Shown in pieces: positions 6,650 through 14,042 of a stretch of DNA of 29,000 nucleotides. Source of the DNA: Conexivisphaera sp046536535 (lineage in GTDB: Archaea; Thermoproteota; Nitrososphaeria; Conexivisphaerales; Conexivisphaeraceae). Made by a program: the position numbers and the translations under genes. Numbering within the stretch: the first letter of the stretch is position 1; each line of letters begins with the position of its first letter. The notes beneath the pieces are model-generated. The model was not told where the DNA came from. It did not search any database and was given only the letters and a program-made list of their open reading frames with translations. The DNA lies in assembly GCA_046536535.1 (NCBI GenBank), contig JAWDMO010000009.1, forward strand, positions 1-29,000, written 5' to 3'.

Positions 6650-7212
6650 GCTCGAAGCCCGAAGCCGCGGTGTCGGGATCGGAGGACCTCAGGGATAAGG
6701 CGCTCAGGGCGTTCAGGATGCTCCTCATCAGCCGGGGAAGGCCCGGCGTGAAGGGCTGGGAGCTGAAGAGGCATTTCGGCCCCGGATACCTCAGGGTGCT
6801 GGAGGTCGTCAAGGTCGAGGCCGGGAAACTCGGCATGGAGCTGCGGTCGGTCGAGGACGAGGAGGGCAGGGGACCGGACTTCGCCAGGTATCTGCTGGTG
6901 ACGTCGGAGCCGGCGGCCGACGTCGGAAGCCCCCTGACCATGGTGGAGGCGGCGGCGCTTGCGCTCATAATAACTTTCATATATGGAGGGAGGGGTGAGG
7001 TGCCCCTCAAGGAGGTCCAGCAGGCGCTGTACACCAAGCTGAACAAATGGAGGGCCGAGCAGGCGCTGTACAGGCTGCTGAGGCTGGGATACATAGAGGT
7101 GGACGACGTCGTCAGGCTGGGATGGAGGACGAGGGCGGAGGTCGACGTGGACAAGCTCGCGAGGGCGCTGATTTCCATCAGGTCCGGCGAGGGCGAAAGG
7201 CCATCTCCCTGA
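6646..7212 (+). CDS. KITE protein: tandem winged-helix, Nse3/MAGE-like SMC-kleisin partner
   Basis: A 188-residue protein with two winged-helix-like halves. The first half is about residues 15-90 (RAFRMLLISRG...VKGWELKRHFG...VEAGKLGMELRSVED...RYLLVTS). The second is about 95-175 (LTMVEAAALALIITFIYGGRG, EVQQALY, ALYRLLRLGYIEVD, GWRTRAEVD). The order 'L...LGMEL....Y.LV' then 'L.I.F..GG....E....L' then 'L...GYIEV....GWRTRAEVD' parallels MAGE/Nse3 proteins, where the last motif reads WGPRA. KITE proteins bind the kleisin linker in SMC complexes (ScpB in bacteria, Nse1/Nse3 in Smc5/6). Gene order SMC-kleisin-KITE supports the same role here. The hydrophobic stretch at about 95-120 is the core helix of the winged helix, not a membrane segment. 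Its 3' end overlaps the convergent helicase gene by 35 bases. Confidence 0.65.
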   Translation: MSSKPEAAVSGSEDLRDKALRAFRMLLISRGRPGVKGWELKRHFGPGYLRVLEVVKVEAGKLGMELRSVEDEEGRGPDFARYLLVTSEPAADVGSPLTMVEAAALALIITFIYGGRGEVPLKEVQQALYTKLNKWRAEQALYRLLRLGYIEVDDVVRLGWRTRAEVDVDKLARALISIRSGEGERPSP

Positions 7213-10018
7213 GCACGCGACCGCGCTCCTCCTCGGCCAGCCTCAGGAGGAGCTGGTCGACGTCGCCGGTCGCCTGCGAGAGCACCCTGTCCGCGGTCGA
7301 CCTCGGTATCCTGAAGAGCGAAGCTACCGCCCCGGGATAGCCATACCTCTCCACGAGGGCGGACGTCTGGAGTGCCCTCCTGTGGAGCGCCTCCAGATCC
7401 CTGGGCGGCCTGCCCCTGTCCAGCAGCCCGTTCAGGAGTGCGCGCACGTCGTCCTCGTCGGCCTCCAGCACGGCTATGCGCCTGGAGCCGCAGACGGGGC
7501 ACGCAATCTCGCCCCGGGACGCGTCCGCGAGCCTCGCGCGCTCCACGTAGTCCAGGCAGTCCATGCACGCCAGGGTGACCGGCGCGCTGAGCCTCGCCCT
7601 CGCGGACGATAGCACGAGCCTCCTCATCCTGGCCCTGTCCACGACCTCGCCCCTGACCATGGCCCTCTCGAGCCCGATGCGCGCCAGCGGGGTCGGTTCC
7701 TCCAGGTTCCCGAGGTCGACGAGCTTCGCCGACCCGTCGGCGAGCTCGCGCAGGAGCCGGCCGGTGGACCTGACGTCGAGATCCTCCTCCAGAAGGGCCC
7801 TCCAAGCCTCGCCGTTGACCAGCGTATCCCTGAGGGCATCCCTGAGCCTCCTCACGTCGGCCCCGCTCAGCGCGGACTTCGCGCCGACGACGCCCATCTT
7901 CCTGGCCGCCTGGACGAGCTTTCTGAGGAAGAGCCACGAATCGTCGAACGCCGCCCTGACCTCGGCCTCCAGGTCGGATGACGCCAGGGACCTGAGCGCT
8001 TCCGCCACCGCCGCGGTGGCGACGTTGCCCTTCATGTAGATGCGATAGGGGTCCTGGTGGACCACGAGCTCCTCGCCGGAACCCCTCGAGAGCCTGTGCG
8101 CCAGGACCCTGGCCAGGGTCCTGTTCGCCTTGAGCCCCATGTGTATGTGGAGCACCGTGTATTCATCCCACCTTTCAACGGTCAGCAGGACATCGGACGG
8201 AACGGGTAGACCGCGGTCCCTCTGCTCCAGGATGGGGCCGGCGGCCCTTCCGGCGTCCTCCGGCGACATGTCGTATTCGCCGACGAGGATCCCCGGTCCG
8301 GACTCCGATATCCTCCTCCTCAGGGCACCGACCTCCCGCGCGACCTCCTCCGGAACCGGTATCTCCTCGCCCACCCAGCTGGGTATCGCTCCCGTGGGAT
8401 CGTCGGATTCCTCCACGAGCACCCTGTCCCCCACGACCTGTTTGACCACCCAGGGCCTGCCGGCCAGCACGAACTTCACGCCGATCGACACGTAGCCCGC
8501 CACGAATTCCTCGTCGAGCACGCCCACGGGGCTTCCATCGTCCTTGGCCACGATGTACTTGGGTTCCTCGGGGATCATCGTGAGCGTATCGAAGTGGTAC
8601 TCGAGCAACCTCCTCGCGGACGCCGGCGTGTAGACCGCGTCATCGGCCGGCGAGAATCTGGCCAGCGGCGGCCTCAACCCGGACATGAAGTCCAGGGCCC
8701 TCGAGAGGTCCGCCTCCGATAGATCCGCGTAGGGATAACTCCTCCTCAGGATCTCCAGTAGATCGTGGACCTTCATCACCCTGTCCTCGAGGAGCATGCC
8801 GGCGATCTGCTGGACTAGCACGTCGTAGGGCCTCTGGGGTATTGCGGGATCCTCGAGCTCCCCCGCGAGCGCCCTCCTCGTTATCACCGTGGCCTCCAGC
8901 GCGTCGTCCTCGTCGACGGCTATCACCAGGCCCCTCGACACGCGGCCGAGGGAATGCCCGCTCCTTCCGACCCTCTGCGCCAGCCTCGTGACCTGCCTGG
9001 GCGACCCGTACTGTATGACAGCGTTCACCGCGCCGACGTCTATCCCGAGCTCCAGGCTGCTAGTGCATATCACCGCGTCGAGCTCCCCCCTCTTCAGCCG
9101 CGATTCCGCGTCGAGCCTCCTGTCGAGGGATATGCTGCTGTGGTGGACCTCCGCCCTGAACTCCGGGTCTATGAGCCTGAGCCTGTTGATGAGGATCTCG
9201 GACTCGCTCCTGGTGTTCGTGAAGACGAGCACGGGGGCGCTGGACCTCGCCTCCTCGAGGAGCGCCCTGAGCCTTGCGAGGGCGGCCGGGTGAAGGCCGA
9301 GCGACCGCGCGTCCTCCGATCCGCCCATGGGGCCCGGGAACGCGACCCTGATCTCGTAGGGCTTCGGGGGACGGGACTCGATGACCGCGCAGCTCCTGCC
9401 GCGGCCGACGAGGAACGAGCCGACCTTCGGGGGCGACCCCACAGTGGCCGAGAGCCCTATCCTCTGATGCTCGCCCGTCAGCCTGGCCAGCCTCTCGAGG
9501 AGCACGGCGAGCTGCGAACCCCTCTTGTCCTCCGCCAGCTCGTGTATCTCGTCCACCACGATCCACCTGACGTTGGAGAGGTGCCTCCTCATGACGTCCG
9601 CGACGAGGAGCACTTGGAGGGTCTCAGGGGTCGTCACCAGGAGGTCGGGGGGGACCCTGGCCTGGCGCCTCCTCTCATCGGCGGGGGTATCGCCGTGGCG
9701 CACCGCTACGGATAGCCCCAGCTGCGATGCCCACCAGCTGATCCTCTCCACGAGATCCCTGTTCAGCGCCCTCAGGGGAGTCACGTAGAGCGCGCTCACG
9801 GGCTTCGGCTTCCCCCTCATCATGGAATCGAATATCGGCAGCAGCGCGGCCTCCGTCTTGCCGGAGCCGGTGGGCGCCATCAGGAGCACGTTGACGCCGG
9901 ATCCTATGACCGGCATCGCGTCGGCCTGGGGCGGGGTGGGCGCTGACATGCCCCTCCCCAGGAGCAACTCCCTTATCCTGGGATGCAGAGTTTCGAAAAC
10001 GCCGCTCAAGTCACTCAA
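7178..10018 (-). CDS. lhr: Lhr-family SF2 helicase 1
   Basis: The 946-residue protein has an intact helicase core: Walker A APTGSGKT (48-55), TPLRALNRDL (79-89), VTTPETLQ (128-135), VVDEIHEL (154-161) and GLSATVG (188-194). The second RecA domain has SSLELGIDVGAV and QRVGRSGHS. An Lhr winged-helix/beta-bundle region follows, and a zinc-binding site lies near the C terminus (CMDC about 818-821, CPVC about 840-843). Archaeal Lhr enzymes unwind DNA or RNA:DNA duplexes 3'-5' and are linked to repair of stalled forks. The TTG start at 10018 overlaps the stop of the upstream gene (TTGA on the minus strand) and has GAGGA 7-8 bases before it. It is the last gene of a four-gene operon and differs from the second Lhr in this window by its zinc site. 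Confidence 0.9.
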   Translation of the reverse strand: MSDLSGVFETLHPRIRELLLGRGMSAPTPPQADAMPVIGSGVNVLLMAPTGSGKTEAALLPIFDSMMRGKPKPVSALYVTPLRALNRDLVERISWWASQLGLSVAVRHGDTPADERRRQARVPPDLLVTTPETLQVLLVADVMRRHLSNVRWIVVDEIHELAEDKRGSQLAVLLERLARLTGEHQRIGLSATVGSPPKVGSFLVGRGRSCAVIESRPPKPYEIRVAFPGPMGGSEDARSLGLHPAALARLRALLEEARSSAPVLVFTNTRSESEILINRLRLIDPEFRAEVHHSSISLDRRLDAESRLKRGELDAVICTSSLELGIDVGAVNAVIQYGSPRQVTRLAQRVGRSGHSLGRVSRGLVIAVDEDDALEATVITRRALAGELEDPAIPQRPYDVLVQQIAGMLLEDRVMKVHDLLEILRRSYPYADLSEADLSRALDFMSGLRPPLARFSPADDAVYTPASARRLLEYHFDTLTMIPEEPKYIVAKDDGSPVGVLDEEFVAGYVSIGVKFVLAGRPWVVKQVVGDRVLVEESDDPTGAIPSWVGEEIPVPEEVAREVGALRRRISESGPGILVGEYDMSPEDAGRAAGPILEQRDRGLPVPSDVLLTVERWDEYTVLHIHMGLKANRTLARVLAHRLSRGSGEELVVHQDPYRIYMKGNVATAAVAEALRSLASSDLEAEVRAAFDDSWLFLRKLVQAARKMGVVGAKSALSGADVRRLRDALRDTLVNGEAWRALLEEDLDVRSTGRLLRELADGSAKLVDLGNLEEPTPLARIGLERAMVRGEVVDRARMRRLVLSSARARLSAPVTLACMDCLDYVERARLADASRGEIACPVCGSRRIAVLEADEDDVRALLNGLLDRGRPPRDLEALHRRALQTSALVERYGYPGAVASLFRIPRSTADRVLSQATGDVDQLLLRLAEEERGRVLREMAFRPRRT

Positions 10019-10533
10019 ATCTTCCTCATCGCGGTCCTGTAACGCTCCCCGAGCTCCACGTACGTCCTCCAGCTCTCCTGAACTGCCTTGGCGAGCCCGC
10101 CCTTCACCCTCCCGACGATCTTCGCGGGGGACCCCATCACGAGGCTGCCGGCCGGCACCTCCATGGCCGCCGGTATCACGCTCCCCGCGGCCACGATGCT
10201 CCCCCTCCCGACGCGGGCCCCCTCGAGAACCGTCGACCTTATCCCGATCATGGCCTCGTCCTCGATGACGGCGCCCTCGATGACGGCGCCGTGCGCCACG
10301 GTGACCCTCCTGCCGATTATCGCGGCGTGTCTGTCCGGATGCACGACCGCGCAGTCCTGCACGTTGCTCTCCTCCCCCACTATTATCTCGGACAACTCGC
10401 CCCTCAGGACGGCGTTGAACCACACGCTGGATCCAGCCTCGATCCTCACGTCGCCTATCAGCCATGCGGAGGGCGCGATGAACGCCGAGCCGTTTACCGA
10501 TGGCCTCTTCTCGCCGAATTCCACCAGCGACAC
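10015..10533 (-). CDS. gamma-carbonic-anhydrase-like hexapeptide-repeat protein
   Basis: These 172 residues form a left-handed beta-helix of hexapeptide repeats (WLIGDVRIEAGSSVWFNAVLRGE..., IGIRSTVLEGARVGRGSIVAAGS) followed by a C-terminal helix, the layout and length of gamma-class carbonic anhydrase/PaaY/YrdA proteins. Two of the three zinc-ligand histidines are recognisable (NVQDCAVVH and VAHGA). The third, expected in a GH-x4-H arrangement, is Glu here (AHGAVIEG). It may therefore bind metal differently or not at all, and carbonic anhydrase activity should not be assumed. It overlaps Lhr 1 by 4 bases and follows the LutB-like gene by 20 bases. Confidence 0.85.
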   Translation of the reverse strand: MSLVEFGEKRPSVNGSAFIAPSAWLIGDVRIEAGSSVWFNAVLRGELSEIIVGEESNVQDCAVVHPDRHAAIIGRRVTVAHGAVIEGAVIEDEAMIGIRSTVLEGARVGRGSIVAAGSVIPAAMEVPAGSLVMGSPAKIVGRVKGGLAKAVQESWRTYVELGERYRTAMRKI

Positions 10534-10553
10534 GCCGACGTACCCCGCCTGGG

Positions 10554-11747
10554 TTACACTTCAAAGTTTCCCCCGGGACCGCGCTTGAGTTCGCCGACGA
10601 GCTCCCCCACCCTTATCCCCATCGGGCAGTACTCCTGGCAGACGCCGCACTCGGCGCAGAGGTACGTCAGGGGGAGGGCGGCGTCGCGGCCCATCGTGAT
10701 GGCGGTCCACAGGACGCCTATTCCGCCCATGTAAGCGCCGCTGCTCCACGCCGGGCCGACGGTCGTCAGCACCGGGCACGCGAGCTGACAGGATCCGCAC
10801 CTTATGCACCTGAGGACCTCCTCGAGCGGCGTTCCGACGGCTGATGATCTCCCGTTGTCCACCAGAACCACGTGCATCTCCTTGGCGCCCTGCGCGGGCC
10901 TCACGAGCGCGTGCTCGACATCCCTGGTTCCGCTGGGGCCCGACGTGACGTTGATGTAGGTCGGGGGATTCCCGCCGACCTCGTACGCCTCGAGCAGCGC
11001 GACCTTGAAGGCGTCCACGAGGGTCGGCACCACCTTATCGATGCCCGTGACGGCTATATTGACGGGGGGAACCGTGCCGGTCAGCCGGGCATTTCCCTCG
11101 TTCTCCACCTGGACTATCGCCCCGTCCAGGGCCGCGACCGCGTTTGCGCCTATTATGCCGACCTCCGCCCTCAATATCCTGTCCCTCAGGAAGTCCCTCG
11201 CGGCCCCGACCATGCTCGGTATGTCGCCCGGGCCCCGGTACTTCAGCTTGGACCTCAGGATATCCAGCACCTCCTCCCGCGGAAGGTGCATGGATACCGC
11301 GACGAAGTGCGCCGGCCTCTTTCCGGAGAGCTGCAGCAGGAACTCCCCCAGATCCGTCTCCCACACCTCGTTGCCCCTCCCCTCGAGGTACTCCCTGAGG
11401 CCGAGCTCCTCCGTCACGATGCTCTTGGACTTCACCACGAGCTTGCCGGTGCCCACGAGATCGCCTACGGCCTCCAGCGCATCGTCCCTCGTCCGCGCCA
11501 GGATCACGTGGACCCCGTTCCTCTCCAGGCTCTCCTTGGCCTGCGACGCGAGCTCCTGCAGCCTCCCCGCGGACCTCGATCTCAGTTCGCGGATCTCCCG
11601 CGCGAGATCGTCGACGTACGCGTTGCCCTCGAGCAGGCGGCGCGAGCTCTGGAAGCTGGCGAACGCCCTCTCCATCCCGGTCCTGGCCCTCTCGTCCGAA
11701 GCCCAGCGGTAGGCATTCCTCTTCAGATCGATGAAGTCGGCGCACAT
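10554..11747 (-). CDS. LutB-like LUD-domain ferredoxin-type protein
   Basis: A 397-residue protein with an N-terminal LUD domain (about 50-290, including VVKSKSIVTEELGL and VGIIGANAVAALDGAIV) and two 4Fe-4S sites: CIRCGSCQLACP (314-325) and CAECGVCQEYCP (364-375). This is the arrangement of LutB, a subunit of the LutABC complex that oxidises L-lactate to pyruvate in bacteria, and of related archaeal proteins. The ATG at 11747 shares one base with the stop of the upstream Fe-S gene (TGATG), so the two are coupled and probably form one complex. A separate LutC is not present. The LUD domain here may cover its role, as in fused LutBC-like proteins. The substrate is inferred from the family only. 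Confidence 0.85.
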   Translation of the reverse strand: MCADFIDLKRNAYRWASDERARTGMERAFASFQSSRRLLEGNAYVDDLAREIRELRSRSAGRLQELASQAKESLERNGVHVILARTRDDALEAVGDLVGTGKLVVKSKSIVTEELGLREYLEGRGNEVWETDLGEFLLQLSGKRPAHFVAVSMHLPREEVLDILRSKLKYRGPGDIPSMVGAARDFLRDRILRAEVGIIGANAVAALDGAIVQVENEGNARLTGTVPPVNIAVTGIDKVVPTLVDAFKVALLEAYEVGGNPPTYINVTSGPSGTRDVEHALVRPAQGAKEMHVVLVDNGRSSAVGTPLEEVLRCIRCGSCQLACPVLTTVGPAWSSGAYMGGIGVLWTAITMGRDAALPLTYLCAECGVCQEYCPMGIRVGELVGELKRGPGGNFEV

Positions 11748-12667
11748 CACGGCTTCGCCTCCACGATCTCCAGCCAGTCCCGGACGTCGCCGAGCGCCCC
11801 CATGTTCGCTAGGCAGACGGGACACGCGGAAACCACCGGGCCCGGAAGCCCCGAGAGCTGTCCCATCCTCCTCTTGGATATCTCGGACGCGACCTTCGGG
11901 AAAAGCGAGCTCAGCGGGCCGCCGCAGCAGAACGTCCGGACGCCCGAGAGCTCCGGCTCGTGGACGCGATATCCGGCCGCCGACAGCACCTCCCTGAGCC
12001 TGCCGTGCAGGCCGAGGTCCCTCGAGAGTATGCAGGAATCGTGCACCTTGACGTCGACGCCGATCCCGTCCCTGCCCGAGACCTTCGATGGATCCACGAG
12101 CTCCAGGATGTGTCTGACCTCGGGCGGCTTCCCGGCGTACCTCGGGTAGAGGACCCTGAGCGCGTACGTCGTGTGCGGATCCAGCGTTACGACGAGGCCG
12201 GCCCGGGATTCCTCGAGGAATTCGAGGACGCGTTGCGCATGCGCCCTGAACTCGTCGACCAGCCCCAGGTCGTGTAGAAGTATCCCGGAGTATGGCTCCG
12301 ATGGACCGGCGTAGGACGGGCTGTACCCCGACGCGCCCAGCAGCCTGTGCGCGTTGGCGAGCGCCGCCGATACCCTGGACGAGAGTCCGCCGTCCGGGAC
12401 GAGCGAGAGCGCGCGTGATGCCAGCGGCCCCATGCGCAGCATCAGGCCGGAGCCCGGGGACTCGTCGAGCGTCTGCAGCGCGGTGATGGATGCCCTCATG
12501 CGCGGCGTCAGCTGATACAGATGGCCAGTGTAGAGGAGGACTTCGGACGGCGGCTGCGGCACCCCGGCCGCCCACGACGAGAGCTCCTGGCGGGTCGCCG
12601 CCAGGGGGTCGCCGGTCCTCTTCATGTTCTCCAGTATGAAACTCACGACCGCGCGCCTGTCGAGCAC
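11747..12667 (-). CDS. CCG-domain Fe-S protein (LutA/HdrB/GlcF-like)
   Basis: These 306 residues start at GTG 12667. The C-terminal half carries the cysteine-rich CCG pattern: VHDSCILSRD (about 208-217), FCCGG (246-250) and ACPVCLANM (281-289). In HdrB, LutA and GlcF this motif holds an unusual Fe-S cluster. The N-terminal half looks like a degenerate first repeat: YTGHLYQL has no Cys where a 'GC' is usual. It lacks the N-terminal ferredoxin-type 4Fe-4S motifs of GlcF, but the next gene (LutB-like) supplies two such sites, so together they make a LutA-LutB type electron-transfer unit. It is the first gene of the minus-strand operon, with a TATA box correctly placed for a leaderless mRNA. Confidence 0.8.
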   Translation of the reverse strand: MLDRRAVVSFILENMKRTGDPLAATRQELSSWAAGVPQPPSEVLLYTGHLYQLTPRMRASITALQTLDESPGSGLMLRMGPLASRALSLVPDGGLSSRVSAALANAHRLLGASGYSPSYAGPSEPYSGILLHDLGLVDEFRAHAQRVLEFLEESRAGLVVTLDPHTTYALRVLYPRYAGKPPEVRHILELVDPSKVSGRDGIGVDVKVHDSCILSRDLGLHGRLREVLSAAGYRVHEPELSGVRTFCCGGPLSSLFPKVASEISKRRMGQLSGLPGPVVSACPVCLANMGALGDVRDWLEIVEAKP

Positions 12668-12688
12668 GTGCAGCCCCGGATCGGCTCC

Positions 12689-12698
12689 GGATAAATGA
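12689..12698 (-). promoter_or_regulatory. TATA box for the Fe-S/LUD/gamma-CA/Lhr operon
   Basis: On the minus strand this reads TCATTTATCC. Its centre is about 26 bases before the GTG at 12667, which predicts a leaderless transcript. Confidence 0.5.
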
Positions 12699-12712
12699 GT
12701 TCCGATTCACGT

Positions 12713-13933
12713 TCACTGGGACTTCTCCTGGGCGGCCGATACTATGCTCAGCACGTCCCTGTCCCTGAGCCTGTAGGTGGTCGGCAGCCTGAGCCCCGTC
12801 CTCGCATCGACCGCGTACAGGAGCCCCTTCTCCAGGTCGCTGTGTATAGCGCGGGCGAGATCCCTGACCGTGGATCCGTCGGGCATCAGGTAGGCGTCCG
12901 GGAGCACGCTCCCCGACCTGTCGGTGAGCTTCACGTGATCGTACACGGGGTACACGGTATTCATCTTGAGGAGCTTGAACACCACGACGTTGAGGGCGAA
13001 CTGCACGCCGGTCCTCATTATCTCGTGGAGGACCAGCCTCCTCACCTGATCCAGGGCCCACCTCTGCTGCTCGGTGAGCCCCTCTGCGCTTATTATCTCG
13101 AAGCTCTCGTCGCCCGGCACGTAACGTATGAGCCCCTTCTGTTCGGCCCTCCTCAGTATGAGCTCCGCCTCGGCGCTCGCGGGCACCACTATCACGTCCC
13201 TGAAGGTCTCCCTGAACCTCCTGTAGTTGGCCAGCGCGTTCGGCCTGTCCATCTTGTTCGCCAGCACGAGCGTGGGCTTGGATATCTCCCTGAGGGCCGA
13301 CGTGAACCTCCATATCTCGTCGTCGTTCCAGTAGGCTATATCGCCGCCGTTCAGGCCGGTCCTCCCGAGCGCGAGCGCCACGTGATCGGCGGTCACCTTT
13401 ATCCCCTGCAGGGGGGCGGATATCGCCTTCTCGGGCGGCGATCCTCCCCTCATCTCCTTCGTCATCTCCTTGATATTCTTCACAATCTTGTCGCGATACC
13501 AGAGTATTATTTCGCCCTCGATCTCCTCGTAATCCCTCACCGGGTCCCCGGTCCCGGGCTCGGCGAGCTTGCCCTCGTCGTCGATGCTGCCCGATGCGTC
13601 GATGACGTGTATCAGCGCGTCGGACTGCGCAGCCACCGAGATGAACTGGTTGCCGAGCCCCCTCCCCTCGTGCGCGCCCTTCACGAGGCCGGGCAGGTCC
13701 ACGACCTCCATCGGTATCCACCTCCATCCGTCCCTGCAGATCGAGTTCCTGGGATTGCACGTGACGCCGAACTCCCTGTGGACGCACGGCGTCACTACGT
13801 AGGCGGCGCCCGCGTTCTCGCGCTTCGTCGTGAATGGATATGTGGATACCTCAGCTGACCCGAGCGTGGCCGCGTTGAAGAACGTGGTCTTCCCGGTGTT
13901 CGTCTTCCCCACAAGCCCTACGGATACCCTCAT
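12713..13933 (-). CDS. Obg/YchF-family GTPase with a C-terminal TGS domain
   Basis: A 406-residue protein with G1 P-loop GKTNTGKTT (9-17), TYPFTTKRENAG (36-47, switch region), EVVDLPGLVKGAHEGRGLGNQF (about 76-97, G3) and NKMDRP (about 238-243, G4). A helical insertion follows, then a TGS-like end (about 325-395). This matches the archaeal branch of the YchF/Obg ribosome-associated GTPases. Bacterial YchF prefers ATP and has NMxE at G4; here the canonical NKMD predicts GTP. The Cys-containing insert after switch I (PCVHREFGVTCNPRNSICRDGW) is common in archaeal members. Its likely role is in translation or ribosome assembly. It is monocistronic, starts at ATG, and has a TATA box about 29 bases upstream. 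Confidence 0.9.
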   Translation of the reverse strand: MRVSVGLVGKTNTGKTTFFNAATLGSAEVSTYPFTTKRENAGAAYVVTPCVHREFGVTCNPRNSICRDGWRWIPMEVVDLPGLVKGAHEGRGLGNQFISVAAQSDALIHVIDASGSIDDEGKLAEPGTGDPVRDYEEIEGEIILWYRDKIVKNIKEMTKEMRGGSPPEKAISAPLQGIKVTADHVALALGRTGLNGGDIAYWNDDEIWRFTSALREISKPTLVLANKMDRPNALANYRRFRETFRDVIVVPASAEAELILRRAEQKGLIRYVPGDESFEIISAEGLTEQQRWALDQVRRLVLHEIMRTGVQFALNVVVFKLLKMNTVYPVYDHVKLTDRSGSVLPDAYLMPDGSTVRDLARAIHSDLEKGLLYAVDARTGLRLPTTYRLRDRDVLSIVSAAQEKSQ

Positions 13934-13956
13934 GCCCCTGCTGAGTCCGCGCGGCC

Positions 13957-13967
13957 GGTAAATAAAC
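13957..13967 (-). promoter_or_regulatory. TATA box for the YchF-like GTPase gene
   Basis: The minus strand reads GTTTATTTACC, centred 29 bases before the ATG at 13933. It shares the divergent intergenic region with the box for the MBL exonuclease gene. Confidence 0.55.
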
Positions 13968-14009
13968 GACTCCCACGCCCGGACGGGGCGCGCGGGACTC
14001 CCGGCAAGG

Positions 14010-14018
14010 ATATTTTAG
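14010..14018 (+). promoter_or_regulatory. TATA box for the MBL exonuclease / Lhr 2 operon
   Basis: ATATTTTAG is centred about 29 bases before the TTG at 14043. A start at the GTG at 14025 would lie only 11 bases from the box, that is, before any expected transcription start. This box is the main reason to prefer TTG 14043. Confidence 0.5.
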
Positions 14019-14042
14019 GGGGAGGTGCCGCCGGGGCGCGTC

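Noticed and set aside
8954..9715. Long plus-strand open frame opposite Lhr 1
   Set aside because: It is antisense to conserved helicase motifs and has the Pro/Arg-rich composition of a shadow frame.
10019..10564. N-terminal extension of Lhr 1 into the gamma-CA gene
   Set aside because: The open frame continues upstream, but the translated part is Arg/Gly-rich and overlaps a real gene in another frame; TTG 10018 overlapping the previous stop is the natural start.
12695..13858. 387-codon plus-strand frame opposite the YchF-like GTPase
   Set aside because: It mirrors the GTPase frame and shows no recognisable fold; composition typical of antisense shadows.
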